The notes: generated by a model not told the origin, from the letters alone. A stretch of 64,000 nucleotides of DNA from Lutjanus erythropterus (GCA_020091685.1 CM034600.1:1702024-1766023), one strand, 5' to 3'. Numbered from the stretch's first letter, positions 36,701-49,771 are shown. Made by a program: numbers and translations.

Positions 36701-37429
36701 CAGGAGCAAGTGAAAATTGCAAAAGTTGCAATATTCCTTTTTTTAAATAATTCATAAAAAATCAAAGGCAACTTGTTCCAGGGAGAATAACACCAATAAA
36801 ACCAGAGTGTTCTAAGTAACCTTACCAAAAAAGGCTCAGGATTACAAAAATTCTAACAAAATGAGCTTTCTTTGTAAATGAAGAAGTGCACTTGAGGGGT
36901 ATTTTGGGAGCTTAAACTCAGTGAAAACAGCCAGCACAAAATTATAAAATATAAACTTGCACAGAGCACTGATAAATATCAATAACAATGACAAACCTTG
37001 TGTTCTTTTCAGTACCCATGACAGAACAGCTACAATAGCTTACAATGTTTTCTGACTATGAGGCAACTAGCCTTCTTACTCCATAGATTTCTTCTAAAGG
37101 ACACAATGATACTTGTTGCTGCAGATACAAACACATAATTTGCCTGAACAGAGATGATTTCCAGATGTATCATGTTGCTAATAAACTGCTTTTATAGTTG
37201 GGAGAAGTCATGTCAAAATGAAGTTGTATGTGGCAGTGTTTTCATGATTCTGTCTCTCGTTATATTTCATTAATCAGTCAAGAGACCTGGACTATAAAGC
37301 AGAAATGACAAGCCAATTATTTCTTTTCTACTTCCATATAAGTCTTGTATTGGCTAAATTCCCTTTTGTAATAAATTCATTTTAGATTTTTATTTTTCAT
37401 TAATAAAAACAGCAACTTCTATGTTTCAG

Positions 37430-37631
37430 ATAGACAATGTTCTCAAATGTCTTCTTTTGCCCACAACTCAAAAATATTCAGTCAAAGAGGACAGAAGAAA
37501 CCAGAAAATATTTATATTTAAGAAGCTCAGAGAATTTTGACTATTTTTTCTTTAAAAAAAACAAACTCAAACCTATGAATCGATAATCAAAATAGTTGCC
37601 AATTAATTTAATAATCAATCGTTGCAGGTCT
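37430..37631 (+). repeat. GGGCTGCA-family repeat, copy 6 (3' part)
   Basis: AATGTTCTCAAATGTCTTCT, CAGAAAATATTTATATTTAA, GATAATCAAAATAGTTGCCA and ATAATCAATCGTTGCAGGTC correspond to the 3' two-thirds of the family. Confidence 0.7.
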
Positions 37632-38695
37632 ATGGTTTCACCAGTGTTAAATGTAACAATCTGCTGCCCCACAAAATCCAGTGTTCATCTTGTTCAGATT
37701 ACGTCCATGATTGTCAATGATGAGCAACATAGTTCTGTCTTTTTTTCAAAATTCGTTATCCTGTCTTTTGGAAGGCCCAGCTCCCCATGCACCTTGACAC
37801 CGATTAGACCTGTCCTCCCAGATGGAGTCAGTAGGACAGCACTAAGGAGGAGATCCCTCATTGGCTTCCCAGCCACACAGCCAGTTGTTTGTTGGAGTGA
37901 ATGGCTAAAGCCGGTCACACTAGAAGTAGTAATAGATACCTTGGACCATTGACATTTTAAATATTTAAAATTATTTGATGTCTCAGTTGAATATCCGTGC
38001 CAACTGTTAGTTATAAAAACACTCAGATATCCTCAGTCTTTTCTGTCTTACTCTTGTTCTGTCTCTCCCACTTCACTCCTCCTCCTCCTCCTCCTCCTCC
38101 TCTGTCCCGTCCTCCTTCTCTCCCCTTCAGTCTGCATCTGGTAATGCTTTCAAGTCGTCCAAGCCTGGAAAAAAGGGCAACATTTACGTTGGTTGAGCAC
38201 ACTGTTTGTTTTGGTCAACTCCCAAACCTTCTCCCCTCTCTTTTGTGCGTCCCTCTCTGTGGTCTTTTCTCTCTGCCTCTGTGTTCTCTCTCAAACTCCA
38301 AAATAGAAAAACACCATTTTCTAAATCTAATTGTTGTATTGGTGGTTGACCTACTCCTACAGTGAGAGTACTTCACAGGAGATCAGATGGAGGAAAAATA
38401 TTTGCTTCATCAGTATTCTGGTCGGCACGCTGAAACAAAGACACTGTAGCATTTCATTCACTTGTCCTTGCACTCTATGTGGGTGGGATCTGCAACCTGT
38501 TCCACACTGCCGGTGGCCCCTAAAGTAAGACCCCCACCCACCTGGTACACCAGGGGGAAGTCCAGTGAACGCACCTATTGTTTTAACTTCAAAGCCCTCT
38601 GCTTAGTGTCTGAAGGGAGAAAACCTCTCAGCCTTTCCCAGTGAGAGGCCTCCTTTTTGGGCTTCAGTTCCTCATCTCACCATCACACCACACAT

Positions 38696-38696
<1 letters not shown>

Positions 38697-38744
<48 letters not shown>
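38697..38744. repeat. (CA)n microsatellite
   Basis: About 24 CA units, preceded by a shorter CACACCACACATG stretch. Confidence 0.95.
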
Positions 38745-38746
<2 letters not shown>

Positions 38747-39214
38747 TGAGTAAACAGCCTGTTGCTGCAGGAGAAGAAGCCAGCAGTGTTGCTAAGGGAG
38801 TACATTTATTTTTACGCAGCCACTCTGAGCCCACTAGTTATGGGGTTCCGCTCCATTTACCTGTGATTATGTCTTTGTTAATGGAAGCAGCATACTCAGG
38901 AAACAAAGACGCAGCTCGAGTTCCTCCACTGATTAGTCTACACCATGTTCTTTCTGTCTCACTTGACATCATGTACTAAGTGATGCCATTTTACAGGGTT
39001 TTAAAGGATTTATTCTAGAGAAACTAAGAGAGAAACACCAAGCCATCAGATGGCTTCCAGCTGATGCATGATCGTAGCAGAACAGCAGCAGCAGGTACCA
39101 ACAACGTCAGAGATTTTTCTTTGAAATGTATATTTAAAGCCATTTAGAAACTACATGCTTTTTAATTGTAATTATTTTAAAAGGCAGTGAGGAACTAAAA
39201 ATATATGAGAACCA

Positions 39215-39320
39215 ACTGCAACCAACAGAAAGAGGGGATGACACCCAGACTGCTGCAGAGGACTCAGTCTCAGTACACTGGGTGCACGTTCTACCAACTC
39301 AGCTACCAGGGCACCTGAAG
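39215..39320 (-). repeat. tRNA-derived SINE remnant
   Basis: On the minus strand the sequence GGTGCCCTGGTAGCTGAGTT continues GGTAGAACGTGCACCC. TAGCTGAGTTGG fits the RNA polymerase III A-box consensus TRGCNNAGYNGG. Downstream, CTGAGTCCTCTGCAGCAGTC and GTGTCATCCCCTCTTTCT resemble the tail of a tRNA-derived fish SINE that I recall. The B box is degraded, so it is a dead copy. Confidence 0.65.
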
Positions 39321-40244
39321 TATATCAAGTGTAGATGTAGATCAAATGATGATCTTCATGTCCTCAGGCTGGGACTCCTATCTGGGGCAGATTCCACCAC
39401 GTACACTCAAGTTACGACAACTTCCTGTTTCGTGGCAATACGTCGAAATTAGCGGTCCTGCCATAGGAAGCCCGTTCGATGAAAACTCTCAATCTTCACA
39501 ATAAAGCATCATCAAGGTCTTAAGGCTTTTGTGACCACATTTGATTAGGATCTGCTCAACCTGCAAGGAAGATCACACCAAAGTATAAAACATGTCACTT
39601 CCTTTTGCCAGTAGGTGGCATTATGACTGAATATTGGCATCTAAATGTCTTCAGGCCACGACTCTTAATCACATGTACGCACAAGTGTAGTTTCAGACTT
39701 GGCAATTTAAACAATTTCCTGTTTCATGATGAAGCATCAAAATTCAACACCACATCACCTGAAACTCAAAGTTGTGATAAACCTTCATCACCAAGGTCTT
39801 CAGACTGCAGTGAACCAATTAATTCTCTAGGAGGAGTTTGTAAAAAGTAAAATGCTTGGAAATGGCGAAATCGGCACAACAAACACACAATAAATTCAAA
39901 CTGTCCAACTTCCTGTTGGGTTTAGGGTATGGCCCCAGGAAACTATTTTTGTAAGTCTGGACAGGATTCATCTGCTTAATAATTTTTGTCCACGGAGGTG
40001 AAACTGTGAGAGCTACTTTGTTGAAGGCATGTTTAGACTCACAAAAATGTGATTCATTTGGACAAATAAAAGTAATAATAATCCTAGCAATCTCAATCCC
40101 TTCAGACAAGTCGGTGCTCCGGCCCTGTTAGAAATAATATTTGTTTCTAGAATCAGTTCTTTTATTGACACCAGGGTGCAGTCTCCAAGAAAATCTGACT
40201 GCGAGTCTGTTTAAAATGTAACCACAAAGTTACTGGTTTAAATC

Positions 40245-40755
40245 CAGAGGTGGTAAAAGTACGCACGGTCTTTACTCAAGTAGAAGTACAGAAAAAAGGC
40301 AAAAAGACACAAAAAAAGACTCTGAACTGAACTGTTACAACTATGTCACTTTCAGCTCTAGTCTTTTACCCCGTTTTTCATCTTGTTACGTCTTTTTCAT
40401 CTTCTCTGTCTTGCTACATCTTGTACGTTGTTTTCATTCTTTACATCTTTTATGTCATTTTTTTGTTACATCTGTCTCTTGTGTGCACTGATGGACACAC
40501 CAAAGAATCGTCTTTTCTATGTGTTATTGTCTCATCTGTCTCGGCTGAAATCAGTCTTGATGTTGGGAAGACGGCCCAGAATGATGCAAAATATAAATAA
40601 TAATCCTCTCAAATGCATTAAAACTAAAGTAACGCAGCTCTTTTGAAAATGTAAGGAGCAGATATTTGTATTAAAATTGTCAAGCTGTCAGAAAAATTGG
40701 TTATTTAAGTAAAGTACAGTAACTACAATAAGTACTTAGTTACTTCCCACCTCTG
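40245..40755. mobile_element. hAT-like MITE with CAGAGGTGG ends, copy A
   Basis: The left end CAGAGGTGGTAAAAGTA and right end TACTTCCCACCTCTG are inverted repeats. The terminal motif CAGAGGTGG fits hAT-superfamily ends. Between them lies a T-rich internal array of TCTTTTACGTC/TTTTCATCTTGTTACG-like units (about 40350-40480) and a unique block (TGATGGACACACCAAAGAAT). No transposase. A longer relative is at 57338-58127. Confidence 0.75.
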
Positions 40756-41030
40756 TTGACCTTTTTCCAAACTCAATATGATGAGCACAATATTTCATTA
40801 GTCTGGGTCAAGATATCGTAATCTCTGTCAGGACAGAGAAGTTTGATTGGTATATCAATAACCAGCTGTTGTGTCCTTATGATTCAAAATCATCCCGTTA
40901 AGGAGGAGTGACACTGTCTGTCCCTGCTTTTGTTGAGAACTTGACCTTGGTTTGCAGAGGATGAGCATTGTTCTCTGGTTTTGTGATGAAACAACACCTC
41001 TAATTCTTCTCTCTGTCTGTCTCTCCTCAG

Positions 41031-41118
41031 GGACGTCATCAAGAGAATAGACCAGTCAGAGTTTGAGGGATTTGAATACATCAACCCCCTGCTGCTATCC
41101 ACAGAAGAGTCTGTATGA
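41031..41118 (+). CDS. prkcz: prkcz last coding exon F: hydrophobic motif and stop
   Basis: The acceptor CTCTCCTCAG precedes 88 nt ending in TGA. The exon reads (E)[28 protein letters not shown], stop. FEGFEY is the hydrophobic motif with Glu in place of the phosphorylatable Ser/Thr, the signature of atypical PKCs. The C-terminus EESV matches human zeta, whereas iota ends EECV. The six exons together total 582 nt, giving 193 residues and a stop, the same length as human residues 400-592. No frameshift or internal stop is seen, so the gene looks intact in this part. Confidence 0.96.
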
Positions 41119-41210
41119 AGGAGAGACCGGCTTCCTCCTTCGCCCACCTACTGTTTGTCCAAGCTGCCGTCTCAGCCAAAAAACCACTCGCAAGCCAATT
41201 CTGAAAGGCG

Positions 41211-41240
41211 AGGAGGAGGAGGAGGAGGAGGAGGAGGAAG
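41211..41240 (+). repeat. prkcz: (GAG)n tract in the prkcz 3' UTR
   Basis: About ten GAG/GGA triplets, 95 bp after the prkcz stop. Not part of a coding frame of the kinase. Confidence 0.85.
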
Positions 41241-42988
41241 AGTAAAGGACAACAGGGAGGACGAACTCACCCTCTGGACCTGTCAACAAGGCAAAGCAAA
41301 CACGAGGACGGGAGAGTTTCCTTCCTGGACGATTCAGATTGTTTTGTTGGGGTACCAAACTCGTCTTTCTCGGTATCCACAAGGAAAACAAAGACACTGG
41401 ACTTCAAGAACATTCCCTGTCGTTTTGTTGTCTTCCCCTTTTTTTCTTTTCTTTCTCTCCTTCGGCTTCGTTCCTTTCTTCCCCTCAGAATGTCCATCCT
41501 CGTGTCAAAGCACGAGCAGCTTTGTCATTTGAACAGAGAGCTGTTTCATTCTGTGCCTGCCATCATGAACACGTCAACCCGTCTCACGTCCCTGGATGAA
41601 TATGACAGTTCTGCTGAAGAACTTGAGATTTTACGTGCACTTTTTTTTTGTTTTTATTTTTTGTTAATTTCTTTTTTCTATCTTGTAGGGGGGGCGACGC
41701 CTCACACGAAACAAGAATGTACAATGACAAAGGAAAAAAATAAGTTATTATTGTGTATTATAATGTAGGTAGTGAATCCAAAATTGACGATGCCTTTTTA
41801 TTGATGCAAGTGGCACATTTTCATCCGTAACCACAAACTTTTTCTTTTTGTTATGATCTTTTATGATTTTCTTGAACAATGGGGGGAAAAAACTAACCTG
41901 GGAGATGACTTTTTATTTAAGAAGTGCCTCAAAGATCGTATTAATTACCATGTCTCTGATTGCACTTATCTCTTATTGAACATTTCTTCACCCGTCATGA
42001 CCAGTTGAATCCGTGGCTACTGCCGGGGTTGGTCTGAACCGTTCAAATTTTTAAGGGGAATCGATATTTTTGGAGCACAGTAGCTTGCATCAGTCCTGAT
42101 AGGCGACTGAATCTTTTTATTTTTAATGAATCAATCCAGAGAATCAGTGCAGGTCAGAGTATTTATGACTGCTCTAAAGATTCACAAGAGTAGCTTCTGA
42201 GCCTACATCAGAAATGACGACTGGTGGCGCAAAGAGACATAAAGCTCAAGGGTAAAGCTCGGTGTATAGATTCTTAATAGCGCGTCCTTCTCACCACATT
42301 ATCATTCAGACATGTCACAGATGGGTGTTGCGCAGCAGACAGCATCCATACAATCCTGTGTTAGCGACAAAGCCCAGCATAAAGGTGTATAAAGGCCATG
42401 GGTACCCTCTCTGCCAATCACAGTCTGGCAGCTTTAGAAACACATTATATCAGGACTCGAGCTGAAAAACAAAGCAGTTCATTGGCTCCGGCCTCCACAG
42501 TGTGTTGTACAGGCTTGCTGGCGAGCTCAGATTCTTCCACACCAGCTGCCACTGCGTGACCATCTGCAGCCGGTCGAAAAGATCATGTGACCGGTTGGTT
42601 GTGCTGTCTTGTGGAAACGTGTCTCCATTTCCATTTTGGGCTCATTGTGTGTTTCCATCTCTGTGGCGAGGCTGGCTTTACACGGTGCAACTGCAGCTCA
42701 GAGCAACTTCACGTGTTAGACTGCTCCTGTGCTTTTAAAACTCCAAAACCAAATGACAAAATGAAAAAAATAGCGTTAAACTATTATAATTTATTGTTAA
42801 TGTTTTGTTTCTTAAAGGACTAAAATGTCCCGAGATCCAGTGGAAATGCTCCTTTAGCCTCTAACACAACCGTTCAAGCAGAGGACACGTAAATCACAGA
42901 GCAGATACGCAGTTTAGTTTCCAGGTCATCATCATTTTACACACAGGAATCCTTCCAAAGCACCGTGTTTCACTTCAGTCATATGTTT

Positions 42989-43296
42989 TAGGGCTGCAAC
43001 AATTGGTTATTTGCATTACCAATGAATCTGTAATCATTTTCTTGATTAATCGATTAGTTGATTGGTCCAGAAAATGCTGAAAAATGTTCACCCTAAAATG
43101 TCTTGTTTTGTCCACAACCCAAAGATATTCAGTTTACTGTCAAAGAGGAGTACAAAATAGAAAATATTCACATTTGAGAAGCTGAAATAAAAGGAAATCA
43201 GATAGTAAATCTTAAAAATTGACTCAAAACAAATTAGGTTTTGATTAATTTAATAGCTGACAACTAATCAATTAATCATCAACTCATTGCAGCTCT
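42989..43296 (+). repeat. GGGCTGCA-family repeat, copy 7 (near complete)
   Basis: From TAGGGCTGCAACAATTGG to AATCATCAACTCATTGCAGC. It holds the full set of family blocks, including GTCCACAACCCAAAGATATT and AGTTTACTGTCAAAGAGGAG. The ends TAGGGCTGCA/TGCAGCTCT are inverted repeats. Confidence 0.8.
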
Positions 43297-44546
43297 GTTT
43301 CATTTGCTCGTGGACATCAGTACGATGCGTCTCCACTGATTTTTAATGCTGGTGCTTCAAACATTTCTTTCTGTTGATTGATTTTCTCTGTGACCCATTC
43401 AACTAAATACTTCATGACTTAAAGTGTTACATGGACAGATTTCACAGTTTGTTTCACAGGTGTGGAGGACAGGTCATCACGTTGGCCTGGATTTAAAAAC
43501 AGCTTTCACATTTCACATGTATTGAAGTAGCCAAGTAAATGACCCTCAGTCCAGAAAAAAAAAGTGCAATAACACTGCCAAATGTTTCTCTCCGCATCCT
43601 TGTGGTCACATGATGTAAATTTCATACCTGTCCCTTTGGACTGTAGCTGGAATTACACTATGCATCCATGAGTGTGCAAGGGTCTGTTGATGTCCACCTC
43701 GGTGTAAATTTCGTCAAAAGAAGGGGGTATGTTTGTGCTCTGTTGTGACCATGCAGACTTGTCCATAGACCTGTCCATGCAGTTACAACAGCATCCGATC
43801 TGCTGCACAGGTGTGGGGCGTCCTTCAAGCAGACTGAGACAGCAGTATTACCAAAACAATTAGAAATCCGTGGTGTCTGAAGCTGTCCCTGTTCATGTCA
43901 GTGCAGGAGTATAATCCAGCCCTGTGTCGGCCCTTCAGTATCAGGAACAGAGCTGGTTAACAAAGCTCAGTACTGTTTGAGTGCCATCCTAAATGTATTC
44001 ATAGCACTGACTACTGAAAACTGTGAAATACCAAACGTCAGCATCTGATTCTTGCTTGTGTTTTTCTTTTTAATTTAGTCACATATGACTTCATCTAAAT
44101 CAGGAAACTTTTTCCAACTTGAGGCAATATTTAATTTGCACATTTAGACTTTTAAAAGGTTTTGTTATGTGACACTGACGCATTGAGCCATTCTGTTTAA
44201 TTTAAAAAAGTGTTCAAACTTGCTTATATTCCTCAAACTGAGGTGTTGGCAAACAAAGATCCTATTTAGGCATTGGTACTGCAACTAAACCCCGACCCAA
44301 TCGTGGTTTGGGGCTCTGATACCAATATTAGGGACTGAAAATTTTCTGTGTTGTCAGATATTCTTTATATGTATTCTTTCATATATGCAGAGTATAGACA
44401 TTTTTTTTTCAATAATCCCTCAAATGTGGTTATTAAATACTTGTGATGAAGATATGTAATGGAGGGAGGATGTTTTACAGTTTAACAATAGACTTTACTG
44501 TTCAAAATAACAGTAGTGCAGTGAAACACTAAAATTAAATGTGAAT

Positions 44547-45190
44547 TTAAAGTCTGTGTAAAGGAAGAAGGTATTTTTTCTTCTAAACACATCATACATG
44601 TTAGAACAAGACATGAAAAGACTGAGAACTATGTAGTACTGAACTGTGGAGTTAGACTGTTAAACTGTTGTTCAGGATTTCTGTGTTCAGGATTTTTTGG
44701 GCGAACCTGAAAAATGTCTCGGAGACGTGTCGGAGCCACGGTCCCCCAAACAGTATATAAGCCCTATGAACAGACACACGAACGACACCGCCTACCTCTC
44801 CCTAACGGTTGGTTATGAACGTATCTTCAGCTCAGTCCAAATCAGTCCAGCAGTTCACTTCAGCTCACTTCAGTTCCAACAACAGACCAACACAGAAGAA
44901 AAAAAAAACTACCATCCTGTCACCGTCCTCTGGCTCTGGTGGCTCAAACATGTCTGGACATGTCCAGTAAAGCTGCTACACAGAGCGTCCATGTTTCAGG
45001 TTGTTTTCAGGTCGTAGTGGTGTTTGACTCTAAGACAGTGGAGTGGACACGCCCCCAGTGTTTCAGAGCAGAGAAAACTGCTCATTTTACATACTTCATG
45101 TTTTTTTCTTAATCATTCAAATTTGGCTGGGTGGTTAATAAGACATGTTTCTCAGAACACACATTTATTGTTGCTTTACACAGACTTTAA
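44547..45190 (+). mobile_element. 644-bp element with perfect 17-bp inverted ends (copy 1)
   Basis: The left end TTAAAGTCTGTGTAAAG (44547-44563) and right end CTTTACACAGACTTTAA (45174-45190) are perfect inverted repeats. The terminal four bases read TTAA on both sides, so the insertion site may be TTAA, as for piggyBac-type elements, although the inner ends (AGTCTG) are not a classic piggyBac terminus. No transposase frame. Two further copies lie at 26781-27440 and, split, at 23549-24960. This copy has the best-preserved ends and is likely the youngest. Confidence 0.8.
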
Positions 45191-45879
45191 TACATAGAAA
45201 TTACTATGACTTAAAAAAAACAGCAATGGAACCAATATAGGATAATATAGGTCAAATATACAATACAAGATACTGCTTCACAGCTGCAGTTGCTCAGTGT
45301 AAAGCCTGTCTGACACATGGTGGTCAGTCAGCTCTCTGACATCAGTGGTTTGGAGCTGTTCGCTTGTTTCTGCACTGTTCTGATCCATCCAGGGTTCCCG
45401 GACCGTCTGTTTTACCTCCCCAGCCGCTGGTAAAGAGCATGTACAACAACAATAAAAAGCCATCAGTGAAGTTTTAGGCTGTTTCTAGTTCATACACTGC
45501 CACATTTATACACAGAAAGCAACATATTTGTAACCCAGTATAGGAGCCTCGTGCTGTTAACAGGCCGGGATCAAACCAAACACATGCACATCTGTGAATA
45601 TCAACTAGGAGCACAGATTAAAGTCACCGACCGAGAGCTCCTCGCCTCTGAAATGAGCTTCATGTTGATCTTGTCGTCTCGCTGCTTCTGAGCAGCTCTC
45701 CATTGGCTGAGACTTATTTGATGAAATCTGACCCGTGTTAATTTGATAACCACGTAATAGGATTAATTAGCTGATCCTGAGTCAAAGGGTCTCAATTAGC
45801 TGTAGGGCCTTTACAAGCAGATAGAGAGAGGAGAGATAATGAAGCAGTTCCACAGTCACCGATTAGTCCACTACAATGA

Positions 45880-45907
45880 ACACACACACACACACACACA
45901 CACACAC
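45880..45907. repeat. (CA)n microsatellite
   Basis: Fourteen CA units. Confidence 0.9.
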
Positions 45908-46797
45908 TCCAGAAATCATAGAAATCACTCCAACATTCGAGGAAGCCTCTTCCTCCCCAGCTTTGTCTCATTGGCTGCGTTCTATTGCCGTCATGTTCTG
46001 TTGATCTACTCGCACACTGGGTTTTCTTGAGGGACCAACGGATGAACTGGAGTCCTTGAACACATCACAGAACAGTGAAGGCCGATCAAACATTGACAAA
46101 GGAACAGAATCTTGATCTTAGTCCACAGTTGTTGTTTTTTTCTAACATGATGCTGATTGGATCTGCTTAATTTTGCTTCATCGCATCTTTGTAAATATGT
46201 GTAATTATTAAAAATGATACTGGTTTTCCGTGAACTGAGTCCTTCCTCCTTTTTGCAAACCACAGCAGAAATTTCTTTGCAGATGCTACAGTTTTCTATG
46301 TGTGTGTGTGTTTTTGTGTGTGTCGCCTGGGAGCGGGCCTCACACATCCTCACATCCTCTGATCACCACTTACTCTGTTCATACTGGGAGACTGCACACA
46401 GCAATTAACCAATATTTATCATCTAACAGCGTTTTTTCTGTTTATTTGATGCAGATAAAATAAACTGAAATGTTTACTAGAAGTGATTAATATTAAAGAA
46501 TCTGCTTTGGCGTCTTCAGTGGGTTTCATCAGCTCAGTCACACCCCACGAGTGTGCAGATTCATTTACTGTCCCCCTGCGCATGATAACGGGCTGCAGTT
46601 TGTATTTTGCCAGGAACATTTGAAGAAAGTCGATAACTTGAAAGAAACTGTTCCACAAATTGTACACATAAGATACAGCGTGTTAATCAGCAAGCTTTAG
46701 AGGAGTTGGTTGTTTTTTTGACTGTGGGCAGAACCAGGCTGCCCCCTGCTTCTTCATACTGAGCAAAAGTAACCATGGCACAATCCCAACGTCCCTC

Positions 46798-46953
46798 TTA
46801 AAGGGATAGTCCACCCAAACATCAAAATTCAGTCATTATCTACTCACCCTCATGCCAATTGAAGGAGAGGTTTAGTTTTTCAGTCCACAAAACACTGCTG
46901 GAATTTCACATGAAAACTGTGAAAACGTTTTTGGATGAACTATCCCTTTAAAG
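46798..46953. mobile_element. 156-bp MITE with TTAAAGGGATAGT ends
   Basis: The left end TTAAAGGGATAGTCCACCCAA and right end TTGGATGAACTATCCCTTTAA are inverted repeats of about 20 bp. The short length and lack of coding sequence are typical of a MITE. A truncated relative sits at 48309-48430, sharing TCAGTCATTATTTACTCACC and AAAACACTGCTGGAGTTT. Confidence 0.8.
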
Positions 46954-48308
46954 CCTCGATCTCTGAAACCTCGCAGACTTTAGCTGAAGTCACCTGGGGC
47001 TGATTTCACAAAGACAAACTTTGACTATCTGTCATATCTAAGCCGTAGTCAGACTTCAGGTAGACCTCTAAATTCGTCTGTTGCATGAGGCAATTTATTT
47101 CATGACCATGTAAGTAGTGGCAGTAAGTAGGACTATGGCACAGTGAATTCTGGGTAAATAAAGACCTTTTTCAAAATGAAAAAAAAAACAAACAAACAAA
47201 AACCAGATGACCATCCAACCACTCAGCTCTGTTTACCCCAGCAGAAAAGATGTGTCTTATGGAGGAACTCAACAGTTACTAGGACATTTTACTTGGAAAG
47301 TTTAGCGAGTCTAACAATATATAAATCTAATACGGAAAAAATGTTTTTAAAAAAATATTGTACAAGACACAAAGAAAGGTGAACAAAAACAGCTGATGAT
47401 ATCCTTGCTGCTGTATATTTCCAGTGTGTTCCTGCAGTCTCCAAAAACTCCTTCTCTGCTAGTCGAACAGAATAGTCTCAAGCATCTTGGTGAAACGGTC
47501 CCTGGAGTGCCTGACTGTGAGAGACTGTACAGGCTTACAGTGGCATGAAGATGAATGAGACACTTTGCAAAACAGTGACACAAATACATTACGAAGAACA
47601 AAATTATATTATAGTAAAATACAAAGAAACTAATATGAATATATTCTGTCAAGTTTTAGTTTTGACTTCATAATATTTCAAAAAATTTAATAAATTTGTT
47701 GTTTAATAAACTGAGTGACTGAAGTGAATAATTCACTTCAAGGAGAAAGGTGAGATCTTGGCTCATGATTTAAGAAAAACGTTCAAAGTACCAAAGTTCT
47801 TTTGAAGTTATTTATTCAGTCATTTTGTTCACGCTGACACAAAGACACAAATATATTGAGTGAACTTGTGTATCTTCTAAAATGATTCTGATGACTGTTT
47901 TGCACTTTTGCAACATAGTAGAGCTCAGTTGATGGAGCAGACGCTCTACAAGTGATCTTTAGGACACGGCAACACATGCAGGGATCACATTATCTTGATG
48001 TTTACTTTATCTGTGGGTTTTTTGCCAGTCATCTCCTTTGTTTTGTTAATTGCGGTAGTATTGACATTTTTTCATGATTACCCCTTTATATTCTTCACAT
48101 AGTTTAATCTGCAGGGTTTGTTTCACTGCTGAGAAGAAGCTCGCTCTCATTTTCTCTTATTTTTGTGACATCTTATCCTCTTCAACAATCAGCTGTTCTG
48201 AGCTGCATCTGTTCTCCATGCACACTCACAGTGCAGCTCGTTTTAGCCTGGCTTCAGTTAGCATTAACTGCACCAGGATAAAAAAAAAAAAAACAGTGGA
48301 ACGGATTT

Positions 48309-48430
48309 AAGGTATAGTTCACACAAAAATTACATTTCAGTCATTATTTACTCACCTTCATGCTGATTGAGGGTCGGGCTTATTTTATTAGTCTGTAAAA
48401 CACTGCTGGAGTTTTACTGGAAAACAGAGT
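48309..48430. repeat. Truncated copy of the 46798 MITE
   Basis: Starts AAGGTATAGTTCACACAAAA and follows the 46798 element through AAAACACTGCTGGAG. The right inverted end is missing. Confidence 0.75.
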
Positions 48431-49729
48431 TGCACATGTCAGTGTTTGATCATTTGTGTTACATTTAAATGCTTGTTTTGTGTTTCCTGGTGTGAGTCTC
48501 TCCTGACATTCAGTATGTTGCAACCATTTGTTGTGTTGTTGCCATCTTTGTGGCACTGCCTTTGAGTTAAAATAAAATAAAGTAATTATGCATCTTACAT
48601 TTATATTGGTTGAGCAGCACCCCATTAATACCAATACCATGTCATGGTGATAATCCATAATGGTACAGTCTTACTTCAAGGCAATATTTACATTTTAATG
48701 GTTTTCCATGACTTAATTATCAAATACAGTAGAAGTAGTACATTAAACAATTAAAAAGTAAACTTGACTCATCTATTAATGTGAATCTATGTTTTTCCAA
48801 ATTATAAACTGACAGAAAAAGATGTTTTCAGACCATTTTTATGATGAGAGGTGATGGAGCTGAACCATGTGAGGAAAGCTGCAAAAAAAGGGATTCAGCA
48901 TGACCTCCAGAGTCATGTGACAAAGTGAAACACTGATATTAGTTTCCTCAGGGTCCTGCATCTTTTTTTAAGTATTGCAGCATAATTGAGGATGTATTGC
49001 GTGACATAAATGGGTATATTACCCAGAGGCAACACTGTACTATAGAGGGTTAATACAACATATAGATCAAATAGATCATGATATTATCATAAATTAAGAT
49101 ACCCAGCATTATATAAAGTAATTAAAATGAACCCAGGCCTTATCATCTGCAATATTAAAGTGATCTGTCTATTCACGCATCCAATAATAAAATATACCTT
49201 ATTCTGAAAGATACTTTTAGCTTTGTTATTTTACATATATTTTGATGCTAGTACTTTTGTACTTTTACTTTTAAGTAAAACACCCAAGGACTTCTTCCAC
49301 CGCTGCTGCAAAGATGTTTCCATATGAGAGTACAAAGTGAGTGTGTGAGGATGGTGCTCAGTTTATCTATCAATCTGTGTTCACATTTTCACATTATGTT
49401 TTGCATAGATTGATGAATAATATAGAACTAATAAGTATAATAGAAGAAGAAAGAGAAAAATGAGAGGAAAACCTTTTTTAATTGACAAGAACAAGAAACA
49501 AGCAGGTTGTTACAGCGTAGCACATTTAAATGAAATACCAATAATAAGTATATATTTATAGAAAACATAATATGGATATAATAGGAAAATAAACAGAAAT
49601 AACATATGTATACAAATATATACTATATATACAAATAAAATTACAGAAATAAATAATTTGAACATTAGAAAGAAATGTATAATAGAGGGATCAGAGTGAA
49701 ACATTTCATAATAAAAAAGCTTATTAGTT

Positions 49730-49730
49730 T

Positions 49731-49769
<39 letters not shown>

Positions 49770-49771
49770 GG
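49730..49771. repeat. (TTG)n microsatellite
   Basis: About fourteen TTG/GTT triplets. Confidence 0.9.

Larger units (their letters stand above)
31454..41030 (+). other. prkcz: prkcz intron E-F (9.6 kb)
   Basis: Contains a GGTTCT periodic array (33130-33360), (GA)n at 33715, a GGGCTGCA-family 3' half (37430-37631), (CA)n at 38697, a SINE remnant (39215-39320) and a hAT-like MITE (40245-40755). 39380-40110 has repeated ACTTCCTGTT motifs (39421, 39910 and a variant at 39714), which suggests an older repetitive element. 34060-34330 and 35250-36350 look single-copy within the window; the latter is less AT-rich than its surroundings. No host exon other than E and F was recognised. Confidence 0.7.

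Noticed and set aside
47920..47990. A tRNA-like A box (GAGCTCAGTTGATGGAGC)
   Set aside because: No convincing B box or foldable cloverleaf downstream; at most a very old SINE piece.
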